Origin: Pontibacter oryzae
Lineage (GTDB): Bacteria; Bacteroidota; Bacteroidia; Cytophagales; Hymenobacteraceae
Length of the DNA: 64,000 nt
NCBI RefSeq assembly: GCF_003576375.1
Contig: NZ_QWGE01000002.1
Location: 1 to 64,000 of the forward strand
Direction of reading: 5' to 3'
How positions within the stretch are numbered: position 1 is the first letter of the stretch; each line of letters opens with the position of its first letter. The notes beneath the pieces are model-generated. The model made no database searches. It saw only the letters and a program-made list of their open reading frames with translations, and was not told where the DNA came from. Position numbers and translations under genes: made by a program. Below are positions 8,333 through 16,274 of the stretch, one piece after another.

Positions 8333-9793
8333 CTACCTTGCCACCAGCGTAGGAACCTCGGCAAACATACTCTGTATCATATCCACCAAAGCAGTCGGGT
8401 ATACACCCACCCACACCAGCAGCAGCGTTAGAACGGCCAATGTGCCCACGCTGGCGATGTAGATGGAAGGCCGCAGCCTGATGGCTGGTTCTTTCTCGGT
8501 ATCGGGTTGCTGAAACATGACCGCGATGACCTTGATGTAATAGTATAAACCGATCACGCTGTTGAGCACAAGCATGGCTACCAGTAGCCATTTTTGCGTA
8601 TTCACGCCTGCTGCCAGCACATAGAATTTACCCACAAAACCGGCGGTAAGCGGTATGCCAGCCAGCGAGAGTAGCATGGCGGTAAAGGCCGTGGCCGTCC
8701 AGGGGCGGCGCCAGAGCAGGCCTCGGAAATCGTCCATTTGCTCGGCATCGCGGCTGTTATCCGAGAGCATGGCAATCACGCCGAAAGCCCCAACTGTTGT
8801 GATGAAGTATGCGACGAGGTAAAAGGTAATAGCCTCCACACCCATCTGGCTACCTGCCAGAAAAGCCACCAATAAGTAGCCTAAGTGCGAGATGGATGAG
8901 TACGCCAGGATGCGCTTTACGTTTTGCTGCATCAGGGCAAGCAGGTTGCCGGCAAACATGGAGGCAACGGCCACGATGGTAAAGATCAGCAGCAGGGTAG
9001 GGTAGCGGAAACCATCCACCTCCATAAAAAAGCGAATCAGCAGGCCCAGCACACCGCCCTTGGAAACCGTAGCAACAAAAGCCGTAACCGGGGCAGGCGC
9101 GCCTTCATACACATCGGGCGTCCACATATGGAATGGCACCACGCTGAGTTTAAACCCGATGCCGATGATCATCATCCCAAAGCCGGTAAGCAGCAGCATG
9201 GGCAACTCTCGGTACCCCGACATAGCCGCCGCAATTCCCTCAAACGTCATGATGCCGGTGCTGAAGTAAACCAGCGCCATCCCGAAAAGCAGAAAAGCCG
9301 ACGAAAAAGCCGCCAGAATCAAGTATTTAATACCCGCCTCATCGGAGCGTTCCCGTACCCGCAAGTATGAAATAAGCGCATACAAAGCCACACTGAGTAC
9401 CTCCAGGCCCAGAAACAGCGAGGCGAAATGCTTGCTGATCACTAAGACGCATGCGCCCAAAGTAGCTAGAATCAGCAGGATATAATACTCTTCTTTCTGC
9501 TCCTTTTGCTGCTCGAAATAGGCATATGACAGCATGCTGATGAGCAGCGCAGTTGCCAGCATTAGGCCTATGTAAAACACGGCAAAGCCATCAATGACCA
9601 GCAGCGGCTCGATGGTATATTCCGTAACCGCGCGCAACTCAAAAAGTGAAAGAAAGGCAGCCACAAACGAAATGGCCGTGATGACATAAATGATTTTATG
9701 GTTGCGCCAAGCCGCGATCACTAGCATGATCAGCAGGGCCGCAAACGTGAGTATGAGCAGTGGCATCAGGTGTAAAAAATCGTTTTGGCTCAT
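8333..9793 (-). CDS. nuoN: NADH-quinone oxidoreductase subunit N
   Basis: A 486-aa antiporter-like subunit of complex I, with about 14 membrane helices. It forms one of the three proton channels of the membrane arm. The family signature FHMWTPDVYEGAP is at 221-233, with lysines K215 and K245 and glutamate E131 in the expected channel positions. It is the last gene of the operon. A 177-base gap with palindromic repeats separates it from nuoM, whereas most neighbouring nuo genes overlap or nearly so. The length is usual for NuoN. Confidence 0.97.
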   Translation of the reverse strand: MSQNDFLHLMPLLILTFAALLIMLVIAAWRNHKIIYVITAISFVAAFLSLFELRAVTEYTIEPLLVIDGFAVFYIGLMLATALLISMLSYAYFEQQKEQKEEYYILLILATLGACVLVISKHFASLFLGLEVLSVALYALISYLRVRERSDEAGIKYLILAAFSSAFLLFGMALVYFSTGIMTFEGIAAAMSGYRELPMLLLTGFGMMIIGIGFKLSVVPFHMWTPDVYEGAPAPVTAFVATVSKGGVLGLLIRFFMEVDGFRYPTLLLIFTIVAVASMFAGNLLALMQQNVKRILAYSSISHLGYLLVAFLAGSQMGVEAITFYLVAYFITTVGAFGVIAMLSDNSRDAEQMDDFRGLLWRRPWTATAFTAMLLSLAGIPLTAGFVGKFYVLAAGVNTQKWLLVAMLVLNSVIGLYYYIKVIAVMFQQPDTEKEPAIRLRPSIYIASVGTLAVLTLLLVWVGVYPTALVDMIQSMFAEVPTLVAR

Positions 9794-9827
9794 GGTTTTA
9801 TTAATTTGGAGCTTTGAATATGTTCAT

Positions 9828-9870
9828 CATTTTTGCTGGCACGAGCTTGCAGCTCGTGCCAGCAAAAATG
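9828..9870. repeat. Perfect 20-bp-arm palindrome (REP-like) between nuoM and nuoN
   Basis: Two perfect 20-base arms around a TGC loop. The inner part CACGAGCT-TGC-AGCTCGTG is shared in form with the GAGCTTGCAGCTC core of the elements at 15020, 20814 and 22870. The transcript can form a very stable hairpin between nuoM and nuoN and could stabilise upstream mRNA or partly terminate. Confidence 0.85.
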
Positions 9871-9891
9871 CTAATTAATTTGCGTAGAGTT

Positions 9892-9953
9892 TGGGCCTGT
9901 GGCCCAGTTGGATTACAAATCCGACCTTATAGTTAGACACGGGTTGCAAACCC
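9892..9953. repeat. Row of short hairpins with 3-base loops
   Basis: Three successive stems lie next to the larger palindrome: GGGCC-TGT-GGCCC, GGATT-ACA-AATCC (9910-9922) and GGGTT-GCA-AACCC (9941-9953). All have 5-bp arms and triplet loops. The last is followed by CGCGCCAGC, which resembles the end of the REP-like arms. It is probably a composite of the same repeat family. Confidence 0.6.
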
Positions 9954-9970
9954 GCGCCAGCAAAATACTT

Positions 9971-11521
9971 TTACTCACTCATTTTCTCAATTCCTAACTC
10001 CACTTCCGGCACCTCTGCCACAACCACTTTCTTCTCTTCTACCTCAGGTTCCTGATAGGCTTCGAGCTGCTGGTTTATACTTGGCCGAGCGGTGTCGAGT
10101 ATGGGTTGTGGGTAGAGGCCGAGCCAAAGTATGAGCACCACCATCGGAAGAGTGATGAGCAGTTCACGCGCGTTCAGGTCCGGGAGCGGGCGATCGGTGG
10201 GGGCGGGCTCGTAAAACACTTTCTGCATGATGCGCAGCGAGTATACAGTGGCCAGCACCAGCCCGATGGTGGCGAAAACCGTGAGCCAGTTATTAGCCTG
10301 CCAGGAGCCGACCAGTGTAAGAAACTCCGCGATAAAGTTGCCCAGTCCCGGCAGTCCCAGCGAGGCCATCACGAAAATAAGCGCAATCACGCCCATCTTC
10401 GGGGCTTTGGACCAGAAACCACCCATTTGCTGTATGTCGCGGGTATGGAGGCGCTCGTACAAAAAGCCAGCGATGACGAACAGCGCGCCGGTGCTCAGTC
10501 CGTGCGCGATCATCTGCATCACCACACCCTGCAGCGCCCACTCGTTAAAGGCAAACACTCCCAGAATCACAAAGCCCATGTGGCTCACGCTGGTATAAGC
10601 CACCAGCCGTTTCAGGTCGGTTTGCGAGAAGGCAAGTATGGCCCCGTAGATTATCCCTACCACACCGAGCAGCATGGCCCAGGGCGCGAACTCCAGGGCG
10701 GCACCCGGGAACAGCGGCAGCACAAAGCGCAGCAGGCCATAGGCCCCCGTTTTGAGTAGCAGCCCGGCAAGTATGATACTGCCCGCCGTGGGTGCTTCGG
10801 AGTGCGCATCGGGTAGCCAGGAATGGAATGGCACCACCGGCAACTTCACCAGGAAGGCGGCCAGAAAACCGAACATCAGCAGGCGCGCAGCCAGCGGGTC
10901 GAGGGTGGTTTCGAGCAGCTCAAAGTAATTGAACGTATAAATGCCCGTCTGGCTACCGTGGATGAAGTATAAACCAAGTATGGCTAGCAGCATCAGCAGC
11001 CCCGACGCCTGCGTGAACAGGAAAAACTTGTAGGCGGCGTAATTGCGGTTGGCATGGCCCCAAACCCCGATTAGAAAGTACATCGGGATCAGCATCACCT
11101 CCCAGAAAAAGTAAAACAGGAACAGATCCATGGTCAGGAAAACCCCGGTGATGCCAGCCAGCACCCAGAGCAGGTTAAAGTAAAAGAAACCGGATTTAGT
11201 ACTGATCTCGCGCCAGGAAATAAGCACGGCCAGCGCACCCAAGAAGAAAGTAAGCAGCAGCATGAGCAGACTCAGGCCATCGAGGGCAAGTATAAAATTG
11301 ACGCCCCACTGCGGAACCCAGGGAATTTCGAGGCGAACGAGCCAGGGCGACGAACCGGTAACAGCCGTTGGCGTGCCGAGCCAAAGGTAGCAGGCAAGTA
11401 TAAGATCGGTGAGGATGGCGAACAGCGCAATCCAGCGGGGCAGCACCGGGTGCCACCTTTTAGCGAGCCAGGCCAACACGCCGCCAGCCATCAAAAGCAC
11501 GATCATCCAGAGCAGTATCAT
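9971..11521 (-). CDS. nuoM: NADH-quinone oxidoreductase subunit M
   Basis: A 516-aa antiporter-like membrane subunit of complex I with about 14 helices. Channel residues are visible: E141 (FFWEVMLIP), K226 (FLVKLPVVPFHSWLPDAH, 223-240) and K257. The C-terminal tail after the last helix is charged (EVEEKKVVVAEVPEVE), about 30 residues longer than the core needs. The start ATG overlaps the nuoL stop by four bases (ATGA type), so the two are translationally coupled. Confidence 0.97.
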   Translation of the reverse strand: MILLWMIVLLMAGGVLAWLAKRWHPVLPRWIALFAILTDLILACYLWLGTPTAVTGSSPWLVRLEIPWVPQWGVNFILALDGLSLLMLLLTFFLGALAVLISWREISTKSGFFYFNLLWVLAGITGVFLTMDLFLFYFFWEVMLIPMYFLIGVWGHANRNYAAYKFFLFTQASGLLMLLAILGLYFIHGSQTGIYTFNYFELLETTLDPLAARLLMFGFLAAFLVKLPVVPFHSWLPDAHSEAPTAGSIILAGLLLKTGAYGLLRFVLPLFPGAALEFAPWAMLLGVVGIIYGAILAFSQTDLKRLVAYTSVSHMGFVILGVFAFNEWALQGVVMQMIAHGLSTGALFVIAGFLYERLHTRDIQQMGGFWSKAPKMGVIALIFVMASLGLPGLGNFIAEFLTLVGSWQANNWLTVFATIGLVLATVYSLRIMQKVFYEPAPTDRPLPDLNARELLITLPMVVLILWLGLYPQPILDTARPSINQQLEAYQEPEVEEKKVVVAEVPEVELGIEKMSE

Positions 11522-13404
11522 AGGAATAGACTTATGGTTAGAATCATGATGGCGCCGACTACAATGCCCATCACATAACTTCGCAACACCCCGTTCTGGC
11601 TCTGCGACAGCATCACATGGAAACCCTCGGCCGTGCGGGCGAGCCCGGTATAAAAGCTGTCGATAATGTCGCGCTTATTAAGGTTGGCGAGGAACACGTA
11701 AGGCCGCACAAACAGGTTATCGTACAGCGCATCGAAGCCCCAGCCGGCAAACCAGAACTGCTGCAGACGCACAGCCAAGCCATTGTGCATGAGGCGGTGC
11801 AGCAGGTAAGGACTTTTGATGTAGAACAGGTAAGCCACAAACACACCTCCCAGCGATACAACCGCCGCCAGCAGCTGGAAAAGCCATTCGTTTGCCGCCA
11901 GGCTGGCGCTGGCCTCGATGGCAGGCAGCACCGGTTGCAGCAGCTCAGAGAACAACACCAAATGCCCGAAATTGTGGGGCAACTCGATAAACCCACCCAC
12001 CAGCGAAAGTATGGCCAGCAAAATTAAAGGTATGGTGATAAGCTTGCCCGGCGGATGCGATACATGGGTTTTGGCCGGCCCATAAAACGTGAGAAACACC
12101 ATCCGGAAGGTATAAATGGAGGTAACAAAAGCTCCGGCAAGGCCGGCAGCGTACAGCCATACATTGCCATTCTCGCCGGCCAGCGCATACCATAGAATCT
12201 GGTCTTTGCTGTAGAAACCGGCGGTAATCAAGGGCAGCGCAGCCAGGGAGCCAGCCCCGATCAGGAAGGTCCAGAACACGACGGGCATACTTTTGCGCAG
12301 GCCACCCATGTGCCGCATGTCCTGCTCGTGGTGCAGCGCCAGTATAATGGCCCCGGCACACAGGAAAAGCAGCGCCTTAAAGAAAGCGTGAATCATGAAA
12401 TGGAAAATGCCCGCCGACCAGGCACCCACGCCCAACGCAAGAAACATATAGCCGATCTGGCTGATGGTGGAATAGGCGAGCACGCGCTTCAGGTCATACT
12501 GCGTGAGGGCCGAGAAGCCGGCAATGAGCAGCGTGGCCGCACCCACAACTGCCACCAGCAGCTGCGCCAACGGAGCCAGCTCAAACACCACGTTCATCCG
12601 CGCTATGAGGTATACCCCGGCAGTTACCATGGTAGCCGCATGGATCAGTGCCGAGACAGGCGTAGGGCCGGCCATGGCATCGGGCAGCCAGGTTTGCAGC
12701 GGCAACTGCCCCGATTTACCCACCGCGCCGCCTAAAAGCAGCAGGGCTACCAGCAAAGCACCTTCGGCACCCACCGGCCATACTTGCGGGGCATCAGAAA
12801 GTATGGTTTGGATGTTGAGCGTGCCGAAAAGCTGGAAGAGCAGGAACAGGCCAATGGCCATAGCCGTGTCGCCGATGCGTGTGATGATAAAGGCCTTGCG
12901 GGCGGCATAGCCGTTGGCGGGCTCCTTGTACCAAAACCCGATGAGCAGGTAGCTGCACAGGCCCACGCCTTCCCAGCCCAGGTATAAAAGCAGCAGGTTA
13001 TCGGCCAGCACCAGTACCAGCATCGAGCCCACAAACAAATTCATGCAGGCAAAGAAGCGCGCGAAATCAGCCTCGTCGGCCATGTAGGCCGTGGCGTAGA
13101 GGTGAATCAGAAATCCCACAAAGGTTATCACGAAGATGAAAACCATGGAAAGCGCATCGACGTGAAAGGCAACGGAAGGCGTGAAGCCCGCCACACTGAA
13201 CCACTGCCATACTTCCTGCTGGTAATAAAGCGGCCGCTCAGCCAGAAACTCAAACCCTAAAAGTATCGTCACCAGGGCCGATACGCCCACGCTGCCAACC
13301 CCGATAAGAGACAGCAAAGACTTAGGCAAGCGCCCTCCAAAAAGCACTAAAAGTATGGCTCCTAAAAATGGCAAAGCCGGAATTAACCAGAGTAGATTTT
13401 CCAT
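11518..13404 (-). CDS. nuoL: NADH-quinone oxidoreductase subunit L
   Basis: A 628-aa distal proton-pumping subunit, with about 16 helices and the long lateral helix expected near the C-terminus. Channel motif: GKSGQLPLQTWLPDAM (229-244), with K230 and E145 (GWEGVGLCSYLLIGFW). The length matches the family. Its end overlaps nuoM by four bases and its start follows the nuoK stop by four bases. Confidence 0.97.
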   Translation of the reverse strand: MENLLWLIPALPFLGAILLVLFGGRLPKSLLSLIGVGSVGVSALVTILLGFEFLAERPLYYQQEVWQWFSVAGFTPSVAFHVDALSMVFIFVITFVGFLIHLYATAYMADEADFARFFACMNLFVGSMLVLVLADNLLLLYLGWEGVGLCSYLLIGFWYKEPANGYAARKAFIITRIGDTAMAIGLFLLFQLFGTLNIQTILSDAPQVWPVGAEGALLVALLLLGGAVGKSGQLPLQTWLPDAMAGPTPVSALIHAATMVTAGVYLIARMNVVFELAPLAQLLVAVVGAATLLIAGFSALTQYDLKRVLAYSTISQIGYMFLALGVGAWSAGIFHFMIHAFFKALLFLCAGAIILALHHEQDMRHMGGLRKSMPVVFWTFLIGAGSLAALPLITAGFYSKDQILWYALAGENGNVWLYAAGLAGAFVTSIYTFRMVFLTFYGPAKTHVSHPPGKLITIPLILLAILSLVGGFIELPHNFGHLVLFSELLQPVLPAIEASASLAANEWLFQLLAAVVSLGGVFVAYLFYIKSPYLLHRLMHNGLAVRLQQFWFAGWGFDALYDNLFVRPYVFLANLNKRDIIDSFYTGLARTAEGFHVMLSQSQNGVLRSYVMGIVVGAIMILTISLFL

Positions 13405-13408
13405 AGCG

Positions 13409-13717
13409 TTATCCTTTCATGATGTTGGCTGCGTCGCTGTTGAGCGTTTTGAGCTGGTGATAGATCTGAAGTATGAGCGCCAGCCCCACCGATACCTCGG
13501 CGGCGGCCATGGTCAGGATGAAGATGAACATGATCTGCCCGTCGGGTTGTACCCAGCGCGTGCCCGCCACAATAAAGGCCAGTCCGGCGGCATTGAGCAT
13601 AATCTCCACCGAAATCAGCATAAAAATGATGTTGCGCCGGATGAGCACGCTGATCAAACCGAGCATAAAAAGTATACCTGCCAGCAGCAAAGCGGCTTCC
13701 ATGGATGCGGTACTCAT
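13409..13717 (-). CDS. nuoK: NADH-quinone oxidoreductase subunit K
   Basis: A 102-aa, three-helix subunit of the complex I membrane arm. Both buried glutamates of the E-channel are in place: E38 in ISVEIMLNA and E74 in AAAEVSVGLAL. It overlaps nuoJ by four bases and is followed closely by nuoL, the usual J-K-L order. Confidence 0.97.
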   Translation of the reverse strand: MSTASMEAALLLAGILFMLGLISVLIRRNIIFMLISVEIMLNAAGLAFIVAGTRWVQPDGQIMFIFILTMAAAEVSVGLALILQIYHQLKTLNSDAANIMKG

Positions 13718-14250
13718 GCGGCTGCGCTCCTTTCCTGTAAAAACCGGTGAATAACTTTCTTCTTCTGCCTACCCAAATGGTATGCGCCCACAATGCCCGC
13801 CATCAGCAAGATGCCGCAAAGCTGCACGCCCAGCAGGTAGGGCCCAAACAACGCCAGCCCGACCAGTTTGGCATCAACGGCTACCAGCGCTTCGGTTTGC
13901 GAGGGATTGGCGCCCAGCAAGATATAAGCCAGCTCGGCCAACAGCACCGCCGACAACAGGGCAGGGCCCACCCAAACCGAGGGCTTCAACCACTCTTTTT
14001 CGCGCTGCACGTCCTCTTGGATCATGTTTAGCATCATGATCACGAAAATAATGAGCACCACAATGGCCCCGGCATAGATGATGATCTCCAGGGCAGCCAT
14101 AAACGGTGCGCCAAGCGTGAAAAACACCACGGCCACCGCCATAAACGACACCACCAGGTAGAGCAGCGCGTGGATCATGTTGTAGCGTGTGATGACCATG
14201 ATGGTGGAAAGTATGGCAACCGCCGCCGCGATATAAAATGTGAGTTCCAT
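13714..14250 (-). CDS. nuoJ: NADH-quinone oxidoreductase subunit J
   Basis: A 178-aa membrane subunit with five helices. The conserved third helix with EIIIYAGAIVVLIIF is present. It sits in the proton path between NuoK and NuoH. It starts five bases after the nuoI stop and overlaps nuoK by four bases. Confidence 0.96.
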   Translation of the reverse strand: MELTFYIAAAVAILSTIMVITRYNMIHALLYLVVSFMAVAVVFFTLGAPFMAALEIIIYAGAIVVLIIFVIMMLNMIQEDVQREKEWLKPSVWVGPALLSAVLLAELAYILLGANPSQTEALVAVDAKLVGLALFGPYLLGVQLCGILLMAGIVGAYHLGRQKKKVIHRFLQERSAAA

Positions 14251-14255
14251 AGGCC

Positions 14256-14771
14256 TTAGGGGATTAAGCTTTTAATGTCTACCGGAGGGGCTTCGTTCTC
14301 GGCCTCGCCCTTGCCTTTACCGCCAATGGCCATGCCGGCCACCTTGTAGTAGTTGTAGCCGGGGTACTTGCCCTCGCTGTTGATGAGCAGGTCTTTCTTT
14401 TCATACACCAGGTTCTGGCGGTTATACTCGCCCATCTCAAAATCAGGGATGAGCTGGATGGCATAGGTGGGGCAGGCGTCCTCGCAGTAGCCGCAGAAAA
14501 TGCAACGCGAAAAGTTGATCCGGAAGAAGTCGGGGTAGCGGCGGCCGGTTTCGTCTTCGGTGGCTTGCAGCGCGATGCAGTCTACGGGGCAGGCGGCGGC
14601 GCACAGGTTGCAGGCCACGCAGCGTTCGCCACCATCAGGGTCGCGGGTGAGCACGATGCGGCCACGCCAACGGGTAGGGAGGATGGGTTTCTCCTCGGGG
14701 TAAAGTATGGTTTCCCGCTTATGAAACGCATGCAGAAACGTGAGCCACATACTTCGCAACAAACTAAACAT
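14256..14771 (-). CDS. nuoI: NADH-quinone oxidoreductase subunit I (ferredoxin-type)
   Basis: A 171-aa peripheral-arm subunit with two 4Fe-4S clusters (N6a and N6b): C51-x2-C54-x2-C57-x3-C61P and C90-x2-C93-x2-C96-x3-C100P. It passes electrons towards NuoB. A Shine-Dalgarno-like AAGGAG lies before the ATG. About 540 bases with two repeat structures separate it from nuoH, an unusually long gap inside a nuo operon. Confidence 0.97.
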   Translation of the reverse strand: MFSLLRSMWLTFLHAFHKRETILYPEEKPILPTRWRGRIVLTRDPDGGERCVACNLCAAACPVDCIALQATEDETGRRYPDFFRINFSRCIFCGYCEDACPTYAIQLIPDFEMGEYNRQNLVYEKKDLLINSEGKYPGYNYYKVAGMAIGGKGKGEAENEAPPVDIKSLIP

Positions 14772-14822
14772 AGCTGCTCCTTTCGTTTTATAGTTTCCTT
14801 TTTATACTTGTGCTGTACCGGG

Positions 14823-15012
14823 TCTAACCACCCCTAACCCCTCCTTGTCAAAGGCGGGGAATTTTCTTACTTCTTAACTTGAGTTGTTTTGTAGCACAAG
14901 CTATTTACACTATACTTAATTAACTTTTACAGTACTTGAGCTATCCTGAAACCTTTACTAACAGTAACCTTAACTCCCCTCCTTAAACAAGGAGGGGTTG
15001 GGGGTGGTTGGA
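14823..15012. repeat. Inverted pair of 41-base CCTCCTT-type repeats
   Basis: Arms at 14823-14863 and 14972-15012 are near-identical in inverse orientation. Both carry AACCMCCCCTAACCCCTCCTTG-like text: CCCCTCCTTG in one strand and CAAGGAGGGG in the other. Each arm also has its own small CCCTCC/GGAGGG hairpin. About 108 bases lie between the arms. The element fills the first half of the nuoH-nuoI gap, just upstream of a REP-like palindrome. Similar sequences are scattered in many Bacteroidota genomes, from general knowledge. Confidence 0.75.
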
Positions 15013-15019
15013 TGCCTTT

Positions 15020-15089
15020 GCTGGTGCGAGCTTGTAGATCGTACTTTTTTTGATGTCGTTTGCGGTACGAGTTACAAGCTCGCACCAGC
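15020..15089. repeat. REP-like palindrome in the nuoH-nuoI gap
   Basis: Arms of 25 bases (15020-15044 and 15065-15089) with two mismatches, beginning GCTGGTGCGAGCTTG and ending CAAGCTCGCACCAGC. They are separated by 20 bases. It belongs to the same family as the elements at 20814 and 22870. Confidence 0.85.
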
Positions 15090-15311
15090 GATAAACCCAA
15101 ACTATACTATAGCTATGAGCCAACTCGCTAATGCCGGAAGTATAAACTTTGCCTGCGCTTAACGACACAAGCTTAATTTTACCAGTCATCATACTTCCGC
15201 AAGTTGAAAACTCGCCTCATTTCCACTCCAAGCTGAAAGCTCGATTAGGCTTTGTTTTTTATTATTCAATCATTCAAAATTCACTCATTCAAAATTCAGT
15301 TATTCAATCCC

Positions 15312-16274
15312 TCACTCTTTCACCCACAGCACCACGCCAGCCGTTACCAGCAAATTCACCAGCGTTATCGGCAGCAGGATTTTCCATCCGAACTCCATCA
15401 GTTGGTCATACCTGGGGCGGGGCATGGAAGCGCGGAGCAGGATGAAGATCATCAGGAAAAAGGCCGTTTTCAGGATAAACCATACCACCGGTGGAAGGAA
15501 ATCCGGGCCGAGCCAGCCCCCAAAGTATAAGGTCACGATCATGCAGGAAATCAGGGTGATGCCCATGTACTCCCCGATGAAGAACATCCCGAACTTCATG
15601 CCAGAATACTCCGAGTGGAAACCCGCCACCAGCTCGCTTTCAGCCTCCGGAATATCAAAAGGCAGGCGGTGCGTTTCAGCGATGCCCGCAATGAAAAAGA
15701 TGACAAAGCCCACGATCTGCGGAATGAAGAACCACAGGCCGCTCTGCGCCTCCACAATCTCCACCAGGCTAAACGAGCCGCTCAGCAGCACCACGCCCAT
15801 CAGCGAAAGGCCCATGAAAACCTCGTATGAGATCATCTGGGCCGCACCGCGCATGGCACCCAGCAAACTATACTTGTTGTTAGAGGCCCAGCCCCCAAGT
15901 ATGATGCTGTAAGCGCCCATCGACGACATGGCCAGGAAAAACAGCAGCCCGATGTTAAGGTCGGCCACAATCACGCCCGGCGCGAACGGTATCACTACAA
16001 AACTCATGAGCACGGTAACTACCACAATGGCCGGAGCAAGTATAAACACAGGCTTATCGGCGAAAGGAGGAATCCAGTCCTGCTTAAAAAACAGCTTGAT
16101 GGAGTCGGCGGCCACAATGAGCAAGCCCAGCGGACCCGCCCGGTTTGGGCCGTAGCGGTCCTGGAACAAGGCAAGCAGGCGGCGCTCCACCCAGATGAGG
16201 GCGGCTGCCACGTTGAGCATCACGAACAACACGCCGCCGATGATCAGAAAGTAGTTTGGGGCTGCTTCTTCCAT
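15312..16274 (-). CDS. nuoH: NADH-quinone oxidoreductase subunit H
   Basis: A 320-aa membrane subunit that joins the peripheral and membrane arms and forms most of the quinone cavity. The signature [19 protein letters not shown] is at about 29-47 and the acidic loop [16 protein letters not shown] near 208-223 lines the quinone entry. There are about eight helices. The start ATG lies inside the 3' end of nuoG (31-base overlap in another frame). Confidence 0.96.
   Translation of the reverse strand: MEEAAPNYFLIIGGVLFVMLNVAAALIWVERRLLALFQDRYGPNRAGPLGLLIVAADSIKLFFKQDWIPPFADKPVFILAPAIVVVTVLMSFVVIPFAPGVIVADLNIGLLFFLAMSSMGAYSIILGGWASNNKYSLLGAMRGAAQMISYEVFMGLSLMGVVLLSGSFSLVEIVEAQSGLWFFIPQIVGFVIFFIAGIAETHRLPFDIPEAESELVAGFHSEYSGMKFGMFFIGEYMGITLISCMIVTLYFGGWLGPDFLPPVVWFILKTAFFLMIFILLRASMPRPRYDQLMEFGWKILLPITLVNLLVTAGVVLWVKE

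Noticed and set aside
10106..10759. Long plus-strand frame (217 codons) opposite nuoM, and similar ones opposite nuoL, nuoG and nuoCD
   Set aside because: They lie wholly within clearly identified nuo genes and are rich in His, Gln and Arg, as expected from the complement of hydrophobic codons.
14820..15090. CRISPR-like or IS-end reading of the repeats in the nuoH-nuoI gap
   Set aside because: The repeats are inverted, not direct with regular spacers, and no transposase frame lies between them. They fit dispersed palindromic repeats better.
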